Shown here piece after piece: positions 21,468-29,195 of a stretch of DNA of 31,756 nucleotides (position 1 is its first letter; every line of letters starts with the position of its first letter). Under the pieces are notes generated by a model. It searched no databases and was not told the DNA's origin. It worked only from the letters and a program-made list of their open reading frames with translations. This DNA comes from Brachybacterium sp. (GTDB lineage Bacteria; Actinomycetota; Actinomycetes; Actinomycetales; Dermabacteraceae). The DNA is taken from assembly GCA_030451965.1 (NCBI GenBank), contig JAKDNE010000002.1:1-31756 (forward strand), given 5' to 3'. A program made the translations under genes and the position numbers.

Positions 21468-23232
21468 TCGTCGCCCTTTGCGGGTTCCCGGTGCGACCCA
21501 AGGTGACCCATGCCTGGTCGATGGAAACGGGATGTTCACCGCGGCCGTGACGCGCCAGTGCCGCAGCGAGTAGCGGGTCAGCCCTCCAAGCTTCGACCTG
21601 AGCTGTTACCTCGGGGCTGGGCTGGTCGTTCACGATCGTGATGATGGTCTCGACGAGTTGGCCAGCGACGTATTCCAGTTGGGAGACGTTGGCAATCAAC
21701 TGTTCGTCGAGTGCGTCGTCGTCGAGCTGGGCCGCCATTCCTTCGTGGAGTTCGACGATGAAGGGCAGCAGGGTGTAGGGGTCGGCGAAGGCACCGGAAG
21801 CCGGCGAGTCGTCCAGGGCGTGCCATTCGCGGAAGAACTGCTGGATCCTGCCGTGGATCTTCCAGCCCTTGAAGAGGCTCTCGAAGGATCGGGGGCGCTC
21901 GCTGAGTTGCTCGAACTTTCGGTGAAAGTACAGGAGCCCGGGCATGGACCAATACATGATCGTGTCCCAGATGACCTTGGCGACCATCACCTGCGGGTTG
22001 CCCATGAGCTGGAACTGGTTCTGATAAGCGACAAGCCAGATCTCGCTCATCAGCAGGTAGACTTGGTTGTGGACCACTGTCTTTTCGGTGATGTCCATAC
22101 CTGCCAGGTCGGCGGCAATCAGGTCGGCGATCAAGCCGTTGCTGATTGCCATCAGGTCGCCGCCGGAGGAGTACAGCGGATCGATGGATACCCCCGCTTC
22201 GCCGGTCAAGCACCACCGCTGCGGGGAGTAGACCTGCTTGGCGCCATAGGCGTAGTTGCGCATGGTGCGGAAATCCTGGATCCCTTCAGGATCCGAGTCG
22301 ATGGCTGCGGCGCACTGAGGTTCGTGTTCGCGCATCCACGCCAGAGCCCGTTCGAGGGTGTTGAAGTTTCCGTGGGGATGAATTGCGTCGTCCGCCACGA
22401 TGCCGACGCTGGTTGAGCCCGAGGCGAGCGGGATCAGCCAGACCCAGTAGCCGTGACCCATCAGATGGTTAGTGGACAACTGTCGCGCACCTCCGGGGCG
22501 CCCGTAGGGCCCGAACTCGACGTCCATGCGCTCCACCCAGGCCGCGTCGTCAGACCACTTGTCGATCTCGATCATGTGGTTGACCCGGACCCACGAAGAG
22601 TTGGCGCGGTGCGCCAGCGGTTTTGCGAGGTCTAGTTGGCGCTTGAGTAGACCGTTGCGCCCTGTGGCATCGACGACCCATCGGGCTCGGATCTGGCCGA
22701 CGTGGCCAGGACCCTCGACGGTAACGGTGTGGGTTTCGCTGTCGTCGAACTCGACTGAGGACACCCGCGTCTGCGACAAGAAGGTGGCCCCTTCGTCGAC
22801 TATCCGGGTTCCGAGGTAGTTCTCCAAGCGGCCTCGGTCGAGTTGGTAGGCAGGAAGGGGTGCCTCTTCGATTTGCCCGAACTCGACCCTAGTGGCGATG
22901 TCGTGGTTGCCCTCATGGGAGAAAAACATTCGAAGTCCGAACTTCCGGAGCTGCTCGGTTTCGAGGTGGTCGCCTAGGTCGAGCACCTCGCGCAGATAGT
23001 GGGCTTGCACCTCAACACTGGATTCGCCGACTTTGTGGGCTGCCTCGGGTACGGGGTGAGCTTCGCGTTCGACGACCACGACGTTGACGTCGGGAACTTC
23101 GCGTCGCAACTGCAGAGCGAGGGTGAGCCCCGCAATCCCTCCTCCGAGGATGACTACGTCGACGTCGACGGCGACGCGTCGCTCGCCCGCTTCGGCTGTT
23201 GGGTGGTCGGTGAGGGGCTTGGGTCGTGCCAT
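21460..23232 (-). CDS. PltA-like flavin-dependent halogenase homologue (hal2)
   Basis: A 590-residue FAD protein, second gene of the operon. GGGIAG (30-35), HKVGESSV (66-73), candidate catalytic Lys97 in RKFG and WVWLIP (263-268) are all present. The third signature differs: FxxPxxSxG reads SIDPLYSSG, with Ser349 in place of Phe. Its 22-residue N-terminal lead is longer than in hal1. Start ATG 23232 has GGAGGA at good spacing, so the upstream in-frame extension is rejected. It ends inside the thioesterase start. Its overall order of motifs matches hal1 and hal3, so the three arose by duplication and then diverged. Each may act at a different position or step; the altered flavin-site motif leaves open a role as oxidase or monooxygenase. 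Confidence 0.85.
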   Translation of the reverse strand: MARPKPLTDHPTAEAGERRVAVDVDVVILGGGIAGLTLALQLRREVPDVNVVVVEREAHPVPEAAHKVGESSVEVQAHYLREVLDLGDHLETEQLRKFGLRMFFSHEGNHDIATRVEFGQIEEAPLPAYQLDRGRLENYLGTRIVDEGATFLSQTRVSSVEFDDSETHTVTVEGPGHVGQIRARWVVDATGRNGLLKRQLDLAKPLAHRANSSWVRVNHMIEIDKWSDDAAWVERMDVEFGPYGRPGGARQLSTNHLMGHGYWVWLIPLASGSTSVGIVADDAIHPHGNFNTLERALAWMREHEPQCAAAIDSDPEGIQDFRTMRNYAYGAKQVYSPQRWCLTGEAGVSIDPLYSSGGDLMAISNGLIADLIAADLAGMDITEKTVVHNQVYLLMSEIWLVAYQNQFQLMGNPQVMVAKVIWDTIMYWSMPGLLYFHRKFEQLSERPRSFESLFKGWKIHGRIQQFFREWHALDDSPASGAFADPYTLLPFIVELHEGMAAQLDDDALDEQLIANVSQLEYVAGQLVETIITIVNDQPSPEVTAQVEAWRADPLLAAALARHGRGEHPVSIDQAWVTLGRTGNPQRATNV

Positions 23233-23285
23233 CCGAGGTTCCTCCGTGGGGTATCGAGAGTTCGTGCGTCCTTGAGTCGCCGGGC

Positions 23286-25016
23286 TCACGGGACGGACGA
23301 GCACCGTGCACCCGGCGTCCCGACGTTGATCCATTGCTCGGTGGTGGGATTGGTCAGTCGACCGCGCCGGTAGGTGTTCAGAAAGTGGCCAATGGCAGGG
23401 TCGTGATGCCATGCTTGGACTTGTTCGAACGCGGCGTCGTTGCCCTGCTCGCCACACACGCGGATTACGGTGCTGACGAGCTGCCCGGCGAGCTGGGCCA
23501 GGAAGTCGGCGTTGCCTCGGAATCGCAACTCGAACTCCTGCCCGGTCAGTTCATCGGCCATTCCGGTGTGCAGTCCGAGCATGAATTCGATCGGTGCCAG
23601 GAGGTCGATGAACTGCGCGTCAAGGTGCGCATCGTCCACGCAGTCCCACTCGCGGAAGAACTGCTGCATCCGGTTGCTCGTGGCGGACAACTCCTCAAGC
23701 GTTTCAGCGACAGATGGCATGGCGCCGACGTGGCGGAACTTGTCTTGGAAGTAGAGGAGGCCGAACACTGCCCAGTAGAAAGCGGTATCCCAGATAACCT
23801 TCGCTGACATGACCTGTGCGTTGCCCATCAGGCCGTATTGGTTCTCATAGGTCGCCAGCCACAGGTTGGTCAATCGACGGAACAAGGTGTCGTGTACCTC
23901 CGCGGCCCCGGTGACATCTTCGCCCCCACTGCATCGGCGCAGCAGGTCAACGACCAAGCCATTGCCGATTGCGATCAGATCCAGTCCAGGCGAGTACAGG
24001 GGATCAAGGAACACTGCGGACTCACCAGTCATGCACCATCTCTGCTGCCCTGAGAACGCCTTCTCGCATGAGTAGGAGTAGTCACGCATCACCCGGAAGT
24101 CCTTGACGTCCTCCAGATGGGCGGCGACGGTCTGAGCGCACTGGGGTTCGTGTTGGCCTAAGAAAGAAAGAGCCCGATCCATCGTGTTGAAGGTGTTGAA
24201 GTCGTGGTGGTCGGCATCGGCCACGATCCCGACGCTTGTGGCCCCGCTGGATAGCCGGATCAGCCAGACCCAGTAGCCGGGCCCCATGAGGTGGTTGGTC
24301 GACAATGCGCGCTCGCCCTCGCTGATTCGCTGGCGCCACCCGTGGTCCTTGGCCCACGCATCGATGTCGATGGGGTGGGCGATGCGGAACCAGGCCGCAT
24401 TTGCATGGTGCCCGACCCTCGTCTTGGGTAGTTCGAGGTGCCGGCGTAGGAGTTGGGTACGACCTGAGGCATCGATCAGCCAGTTCGCGTGCAGGCTCAA
24501 ATGTCCCTCGGGGCTGGAAATGTTGACCCGGTGCGTCTCCTCCGATTCGCCGATTTTGATGCTCTCGACCTCGTGGCCAGCAAGGAACAGCACACCTGCG
24601 TCTTGGCAGCGTCGGCCCAGTTCGTTCTCCAAGCGGCCGCGGTCGAGTTGATAGCTGGTCAGGGGAGCGAAGATCGAACTTCCGAGTTCGACACGCTCGG
24701 AGATGTCGCTGTTGTTGTTGCCGGTGAAGAACATCCTGAGACCGAACTTGCGGATCTGGTCGCGCTCGAGGTGCTCCCCGAGTTGCAGCCTGTCCCGTAA
24801 GTAGTGGGCTGCGATTTCAACGGTGGACTCGCCGACCTTGTGCGTTGTCTCCGCCACGGGGTGAGGGTTGCGCTCGACGACTGCAACTTGAAGATCTGGC
24901 AGCTCTTGGCGCAGCTCCAGGGCCAACGTCAAGCCACCGACGCCGCCTCCGAGGATGACCGCATCGAAGGCAGGCAGATGAGGCCCTGCCTGCTCGCGGT
25001 TCAGCTCCTTCTCCAC
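23286..25016 (-). CDS. PltA-like flavin-dependent halogenase homologue (hal3)
   Basis: A 576-residue FAD protein, first gene of the operon. It has GGGVGG (23-28), HKVGESTV (59-66), candidate catalytic Lys90 in RKFG and FLDPLYSPG. The WxWxIP motif is altered: WVWLIR at 249-254, with Arg254 (CGG) where hal1 and hal2 have Pro; one base change from CCG would give it. The Trp pair is thought to block monooxygenation, so its retention fits a halogenase, but the Pro-to-Arg change next to the flavin site is drastic. Start is GTG 25016 with GGGAGG just upstream. The gene lies about 45 bases after the predicted SARP-type promoter. Confidence 0.84.
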   Translation of the reverse strand: MEKELNREQAGPHLPAFDAVILGGGVGGLTLALELRQELPDLQVAVVERNPHPVAETTHKVGESTVEIAAHYLRDRLQLGEHLERDQIRKFGLRMFFTGNNNSDISERVELGSSIFAPLTSYQLDRGRLENELGRRCQDAGVLFLAGHEVESIKIGESEETHRVNISSPEGHLSLHANWLIDASGRTQLLRRHLELPKTRVGHHANAAWFRIAHPIDIDAWAKDHGWRQRISEGERALSTNHLMGPGYWVWLIRLSSGATSVGIVADADHHDFNTFNTMDRALSFLGQHEPQCAQTVAAHLEDVKDFRVMRDYSYSCEKAFSGQQRWCMTGESAVFLDPLYSPGLDLIAIGNGLVVDLLRRCSGGEDVTGAAEVHDTLFRRLTNLWLATYENQYGLMGNAQVMSAKVIWDTAFYWAVFGLLYFQDKFRHVGAMPSVAETLEELSATSNRMQQFFREWDCVDDAHLDAQFIDLLAPIEFMLGLHTGMADELTGQEFELRFRGNADFLAQLAGQLVSTVIRVCGEQGNDAAFEQVQAWHHDPAIGHFLNTYRRGRLTNPTTEQWINVGTPGARCSSVP

Positions 25017-25061
25017 GTGTCCTCCCGAAGTGCGCTGCCGAATTCTTCGCCGCTGCGTAGT

Positions 25062-25102
25062 GCCCCTGACTATGGGAAAGACAGTTTCGAGACGCTTACG
25101 AG
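25062..25102 (-). promoter_or_regulatory. Predicted SARP-dependent promoter of the halogenase-PKS operon
   Basis: On the minus strand, CTCGTAA-GCGT-CTCGAAA (25102 to 25085) is a pair of heptamers differing at one base, set 11 bases apart. Ten bases further on is CATAGT (25074 to 25069), a fair -10 hexamer. SARP activators bind exactly such direct repeats just upstream of the -10 of their targets. The start of transcription would be near 25062, giving a leader of about 45 bases before the hal3 GTG. Confidence 0.55.
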
Positions 25103-25206
25103 GCGTGAAAGGACCTAAGGGCTGCGAGCCCTTGGTCGCGGCGGAATCTGGGACGGGGAGATATAGCGCCCGTCTGTGCAGCCCGCTTCGCGCCTACCAT
25201 GCCTGT

Positions 25207-26130
25207 ATGGAGTCCGGGTCCAGAAGTTGGCGTCCCGATTGGCCCTGCCCAGTCCGGGCGATCATCGGGCAACAACGTAGCGGGGGGTCAGACCCGACGA
25301 TGCGTGTCACCCCAGACGGCCGCATCTGGCGCGGTAGTAGAACCCCTCAGGGGCCTGTCACCTTGGCAATCGGGGTCGACCACGCAGAGGGGGTCGTTCG
25401 CGGCGAGGCGTGGGGGCCCGGCGCCGAATGGGCCCTGGAGCAGATGCCCGAACTGCTCGGTGCCGGCGATGACTGGTCGGGGTTCGAGCCTCGCATCCGG
25501 CTCTTGGAACAGGTGAGGAGACGCAACCCGCATGCACGGCTCGGCCGCAGTGAGTTGTTGATGGAGTCGCTCGTACCCACGATCATCGGGCAAAAAGTGA
25601 CCGCGGGGGAGGCACACTCGAGCTTCCGGGCACTGGTGAGGCACTACGGCGAGCCTGCGCCGGGGCCTAGTGGCAAGGTCGACCTGTGGATCCAGCCGAC
25701 ACCTGAGACGTTGCGCTCCATCGCCTCATGGGAGTGGTTGAAGCTGGGTGTCGACCAAGCTCGCAGTCGAGCCCTCGTCTCCTCAGCGCGGGTCGCCTCT
25801 TCACTCGAGCGTCTACAGGGTGCTTCAATGGAGGAGATGGATCAGCGCATGCGCAGCGTGGCGGGCATAGGCGTGTGGACCAGCGCAGAGGTGCGCAGGA
25901 GGTCTTTCGGAGACCCCGACGCGGTCCCGTTCGGTGACTACCATGTCGCCCGAACAGTTGGCTACGCCCTGACCGGCGCTCCTGTCGACGACGTTGAGAT
26001 GGAGCGGTTGCTCGATCCATGGCGGCCCCAGCGGGGACGCGTGTTGGCTCTGGTGATGCTCAGCGGAATTCGGGTGCCGCGCCGTGGACCCAGGCTGGGT
26101 CCACGCACTCACCTTCCTCGAGGTCGCTAA
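25207..26130 (+). CDS. DNA-3-methyladenine glycosylase 2-like protein (AlkA family)
   Basis: A 307-residue HhH-GPD superfamily protein that would remove alkylated bases from DNA. The start MESGSRSWRPDWPCPV matches the usual actinobacterial opening, followed by DPTMRVTPDGRIWRGSRTP; the 59 in-frame codons before it are not coding-like. The helix-hairpin-helix reads MRSVAGIGVWTSAEV, and GDPDAVPFGDYHVAR supplies the catalytic Asp region. Actinobacterial relatives are usually chromosomal housekeeping genes. Here it is divergent from the halogenase operon, sharing a 190-base region that includes the predicted SARP promoter and a 7-bp hairpin (25117-25133). A role in repairing self-inflicted damage by a reactive product is possible but not shown. 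Confidence 0.85.
   Translation: MESGSRSWRPDWPCPVRAIIGQQRSGGSDPTMRVTPDGRIWRGSRTPQGPVTLAIGVDHAEGVVRGEAWGPGAEWALEQMPELLGAGDDWSGFEPRIRLLEQVRRRNPHARLGRSELLMESLVPTIIGQKVTAGEAHSSFRALVRHYGEPAPGPSGKVDLWIQPTPETLRSIASWEWLKLGVDQARSRALVSSARVASSLERLQGASMEEMDQRMRSVAGIGVWTSAEVRRRSFGDPDAVPFGDYHVARTVGYALTGAPVDDVEMERLLDPWRPQRGRVLALVMLSGIRVPRRGPRLGPRTHLPRGR
26083..26105. terminator. Perfect 10-bp hairpin at the 3' end of the glycosylase gene
   Basis: CGTGGACCCA (26083-26092) and TGGGTCCACG (26096-26105) are exact reverse complements with a 3-base loop. The hairpin lies within the last codons, before the stop at 26130. No U run follows, so it may slow or end transcription for this gene or, on the other strand, for the carboxylase gene. 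Confidence 0.4.
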
Positions 26131-26266
26131 GCGTGCGTAAGGGGGCCACGCACTCGAACGGGATGAGCACAAGAAGTGTCAACCAGGTTGTAGGCCAGTC
26201 CCCGGCGCTGGCGGTGCCCCAGAAGTTCGCCGTGAATTTGCCCCCTGGAGCTCCTCCAGTTGGACC

Positions 26267-26404
26267 TCAGCTTCCTGCGAAGTCGAGGCGGTGACCGGGG
26301 AGGCGCTCCAGTGCCTCCTTGAGAGGACATTGGAAAGGAATAAGACCTTCTCTCACTGGCTTGCCTGACGGTGCCTTGGAGTCGTTGAAGCATGGCGCGC
26401 TCAC
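26267..26404 (-). CDS. Possible 45-aa protein coupled to the carboxylase beta subunit
   Basis: A GTG overlapping the carboxylase stop (GTGA) opens a 45-codon frame: VSAPCFNDSKAPSGKP, then LIPFQCPLKEALERLPGHRL, then DFAGS. GTGA overlaps are common at real gene joints in this window. In Streptomyces and mycobacteria, small epsilon subunits are often encoded right after the beta subunit, but I do not see the epsilon sequence pattern here, so position is the only link. The rest of the gap down to 26131 holds nothing I can support. Confidence 0.3.
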   Translation of the reverse strand: MSAPCFNDSKAPSGKPVREGLIPFQCPLKEALERLPGHRLDFAGS

Positions 26405-28053
26405 AGTGGGAGATTGCCATGCTTGCGGGCTGGTGCGTCGACGCTCTTGCTTCGCAACATCGCCAAACCGCGGGCGACGGCGCTACGGGTTTCCGCTGGG
26501 TCGATGACGTCGTCGACGAAACCCTCTTGGGCTTGCACGTACGGCGTGCTGAGTGCGCGATAACGCTCCTCCAGTTCGTTCCGCATCCCGCTCGGGTGGC
26601 TGGCTTCAGCCAGCTCGCGTCGATGCAGAACGTTCACGGCTGCCGTTGCCCCCATCACGCCAACCTCGGTGGTAGGCCAAGCAAGGGAGAGGTCGGAGCC
26701 GATGGAGCGCGAGTCCATGACGATGAAGGCCCCTCCGTACGCCTTGCGCACGATCACCTGGATCCTCGGGACGGTTGCCTCGCAGTAGGCATACAGCAAT
26801 TTGGCGCCGTGGCGGATCGCACCCATCCCCTCTTGGTCGAGGCCGGGAAGGAATCCTGGAACGTCGACGAGAGTCACCAGCGGGATGTTGAAGGCGTCGC
26901 AGAAGCGCACGAAGCGCGACGCCTTTTGTGCGCCGTCGGCGTCGAGCGCGCCAGCAAGATGTTGGGGCTGGTTGGCAACGACACCGACGACGGCCCCGTC
27001 GATCCTGCCGATGCCACAAACTACGTTCGGGGCCCAATGCTCGTGAACTTCTAGGAGGTCTCCACCATCGAGGAGTTCAACGGCGACGTCAGTCATGTCG
27101 TAGACGACGTGTGATTCAACGGGGACTAGATCCCTTAACGCCGGCCTAATATCCTCACTCGCACCGCAGCTTGACTCATCGGGGGGGCCATTCAGACAGT
27201 TGCTCGGCAGCAGCGAGACAAGGTAGCGCACATCGTTGAGGCAGTCAGATTCGTCATCGTAAACGAACGACGCGAGTCCGGAGATCTCCGAGTGCAGAGA
27301 CGGTCCGCCCAGTTCGTCGTGGGTGACGGTGTGCCCGTTCACAGCCGCTACGACGTCCGGACCGGTCAAGTACATGTAGCTGACGTCCCGCACCATGAAG
27401 ACGAAGTCGGTCAACGCCGGCGTGTAAGCGGCGCCCCCGGCACAGGGACCGAGGATGACGCTGATCTGGGGTATCACCCCCGAGGCATCGACGGTGCGCT
27501 TGAAGATGCCTCCGTAGCCATTGAGTGAGTGGACTCCCTCTTGGATGCGCGCCCCGCCGCTGTCTTGGAGAGAAATGATCGGTGCGCCACATCTCATAGC
27601 CATGTCGATGGTCTTCTGAACCTTCGCGGCGTGGCTCTCGCCCAACGACCCGCCGAGAATGGTGAAGTCCTGGGCGTAGACGAACACCCGGCGTCCGTGA
27701 ATCTCACCGGACCCGGTCACGACGCCGTCCGTGTGTGGCCTCTCGGTGGAGCCCGACATCTGGCCGGCGCCTCGATGCTGGCGCAGCATGTCGGTCTCGA
27801 AGAACGTCCCATCATCGAGAAGCAGCGCGATCCTTTCCCGGGCCGTGAGCTTCCCTTTGGCGTGCTGTGCCTCAACCTTCGTTGGCCCGCCGCGTAGTAC
27901 GTGGGCGCGCACCAAGTCCCGTTCACGGCACAGTTCGTCCATGGTTCGCAAACGAGGCGCGGCGTCGGAGACCACTTCAAGGTCAGGTGGCGTAGGCGTT
28001 TCGTCCCGAACTTTCCCGTTGACACGCCGCGACTGGGTCGAAGAAGCACTCAT
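26401..28053 (-). CDS. Acyl-CoA carboxylase beta (carboxyltransferase) subunit
   Basis: A 550-residue carboxyltransferase subunit that moves CO2 from biotin to an acyl-CoA to make malonyl-type extender units. It has the family's two crotonase-fold halves: GKLTARERI, FTILGGSLGESHAAKV and LQDSGGARIQEGV in the first, and LVDVPGFLPG, RKAYGGAF and LAWPTTEVGVMG in the second. The residue that sets acyl-CoA choice (Asp422 in S. coelicolor PccB, Ile420 in AccB) is Ile444 here, in GGAFIVM. Ile is associated with wide acceptance including acetyl-CoA, which points to malonyl-CoA supply. The biotinylated alpha subunit is not in the window. ATG 28053 gives a 37-residue lead that is not conserved; ATG 27942 is an alternative. 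Divergent from the StrR-like gene. Confidence 0.92.
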   Translation of the reverse strand: MSASSTQSRRVNGKVRDETPTPPDLEVVSDAAPRLRTMDELCRERDLVRAHVLRGGPTKVEAQHAKGKLTARERIALLLDDGTFFETDMLRQHRGAGQMSGSTERPHTDGVVTGSGEIHGRRVFVYAQDFTILGGSLGESHAAKVQKTIDMAMRCGAPIISLQDSGGARIQEGVHSLNGYGGIFKRTVDASGVIPQISVILGPCAGGAAYTPALTDFVFMVRDVSYMYLTGPDVVAAVNGHTVTHDELGGPSLHSEISGLASFVYDDESDCLNDVRYLVSLLPSNCLNGPPDESSCGASEDIRPALRDLVPVESHVVYDMTDVAVELLDGGDLLEVHEHWAPNVVCGIGRIDGAVVGVVANQPQHLAGALDADGAQKASRFVRFCDAFNIPLVTLVDVPGFLPGLDQEGMGAIRHGAKLLYAYCEATVPRIQVIVRKAYGGAFIVMDSRSIGSDLSLAWPTTEVGVMGATAAVNVLHRRELAEASHPSGMRNELEERYRALSTPYVQAQEGFVDDVIDPAETRSAVARGLAMLRSKSVDAPARKHGNLPL

Positions 28054-28109
28054 CGTCTCAGGCTATCCAGCGCGTTGGGGGCATGGACTTGTCCAACTTC
28101 GAGTTGCTC

Positions 28110-28134
28110 GGAAGGGGGTTTAGCCCCCGCTTCC
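28110..28134. repeat. 9-bp hairpin with one bulge in divergent region
   Basis: GGAAG/GGGG pairs with CCCC/CTTCC around a 6-base loop, with one bulged G at 28129. It lies between the carboxylase and StrR-like starts, in the leader of one or both transcripts. It may be a regulatory hairpin; no U tract is present. Confidence 0.35.
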
Positions 28135-28145
28135 TGGGGTAACAA

Positions 28146-28188
28146 AGTCAGCGCGACCGAATGATTCTTTGATCCTAGCGCGTTGACT
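28146..28188. promoter_or_regulatory. Inverted repeat upstream of StrR-like gene, candidate operator
   Basis: AGTCAGCGCG (28146-28155) and CGCGTTGACT (28179-28188) match as inverted repeats at nine of ten positions, with 23 bases between. StrR-type regulators bind inverted repeats upstream of target genes. The site ends 11 bases before the GTG start of the StrR-like gene and could also act on the divergent carboxylase gene. Confidence 0.5.
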
Positions 28189-28199
28189 GATTCCTAGGG

Positions 28200-29195
28200 G
28201 TGGGGCTGGTGGAGCACGTTCCGAGCGCGAAAGCATCAGGCGGAGGCGATAGTGCCTACGCGGTTCATCGGATCGCGATTGCGGAGCTGAGGGGCTCCCA
28301 CTCCCCACGGGTATCCGGCGAGGATCCGACGCACATCAAGAGTTTGGCCGAGACCGAGGACCGTCTCCCGGCGATCCTTGTGCATCGCCAAACGATGCGG
28401 GTGATCGATGGCATGCACCGTTTGAGTGCCGCTCGCTACAGGGGCGAGCAGATGATCGATGCCATCTTCTTTGACGGCGACACCTCCGAAGCCTTCGTAT
28501 TGGCGGTCCGCGCGAATATCACCCACGGGCTACCGTTGTCGCTGATCGATAGGCATGCAGCAGCTAGGCAGATCTTGAGTTCCCACCCCGACTGGTCGGA
28601 TCGCTACGTTGCTAGTTGCACTGGCTTGGCCGGCAAGACCGTCAGAAGCCTGCGCGGGCGTTCAACCGAGAACGATCCGCAGTTGAACGCTCGTCTTGGC
28701 CGCGACGGCCGCCGTCGCCCACTGGATCCTGCGTCGCTTCGCCGGCGCGCCGCGGCCCTCATTGTCGAAAGGCCCAAGGCCTCACTACGAGAGATCGCCA
28801 GGGAAGTGGGTATGTCTCCGACGACTGTGAGTGATGTGCGCGAAAGGCTTCGCCAGGGCGGCGACCCAGTAGGAAAGACGGCTTCGGTGACGCCTCCGGC
28901 ACCACGCAGAGAGTCGTCGGTGCCGCTGCCCGACAGCGCCATGGTCAATCTGCTGGCCTCGTTGCGTCGTGATCCGACGGTGAGGATGACCCGCACGGGG
29001 CGGGCCCTGATCGTGTGGCTGCACAAGCACGCGGTGCAGTGCGAGGACCATCAGCGTCTGCTGGAAGCCGTTCCGGACCACTGCTTGGAGCCGATGGCGC
29101 TCTTCGCTGGCAGACTCGCTGAGAGGTGGGCCCTGATCGCCAGCGACCTTCACGAGCGCCTCGAACAACATGCACCCATCAACGAGGAGGAGTGA
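28200..29195 (+). CDS. StrR-like pathway-specific regulator with ParB N-terminal domain
   Basis: A 331-residue DNA-binding protein. Residues 20-115 form a ParB/sulfiredoxin-like domain: HRIAIAELRGSHSPRVSGED, LPAILVHRQTMRVIDGMHRL and RANITHGLPLSLIDRHAAAR, in close agreement with StrR-type activators of streptomycin and glycopeptide clusters. A first HTH follows (about 140-155) and a second at 195-220 (ASLREIAREVGMSPTTVSDV). It is likely a cluster activator. Start GTG 28200 is given; GTG 28209 is an alternative and neither has a strong ribosome binding site. The end overlaps the antiporter gene on the other strand by 17 bases. An inverted repeat just upstream is a candidate self-binding site. 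Confidence 0.88.
   Translation: MGLVEHVPSAKASGGGDSAYAVHRIAIAELRGSHSPRVSGEDPTHIKSLAETEDRLPAILVHRQTMRVIDGMHRLSAARYRGEQMIDAIFFDGDTSEAFVLAVRANITHGLPLSLIDRHAAARQILSSHPDWSDRYVASCTGLAGKTVRSLRGRSTENDPQLNARLGRDGRRRPLDPASLRRRAAALIVERPKASLREIAREVGMSPTTVSDVRERLRQGGDPVGKTASVTPPAPRRESSVPLPDSAMVNLLASLRRDPTVRMTRTGRALIVWLHKHAVQCEDHQRLLEAVPDHCLEPMALFAGRLAERWALIASDLHERLEQHAPINEEE

Noticed and set aside
21468..21539. 24-codon upstream extension of the thioesterase
   Set aside because: It would overlap hal2 by 80 bases and its composition is basic and unlike the family; ATG 21467 fits the usual overlap.
23233..23457. 75-codon upstream extension of hal2
   Set aside because: It would run deep into hal3 and lacks family similarity; a clear GGAGGA precedes ATG 23232.
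26127..26420. 97-codon minus-strand ORF after the carboxylase gene
   Set aside because: Arg/Pro/Ser-rich shadow-like composition and an awkward overlap with the carboxylase end; the 45-codon GTGA-coupled frame is the better candidate.
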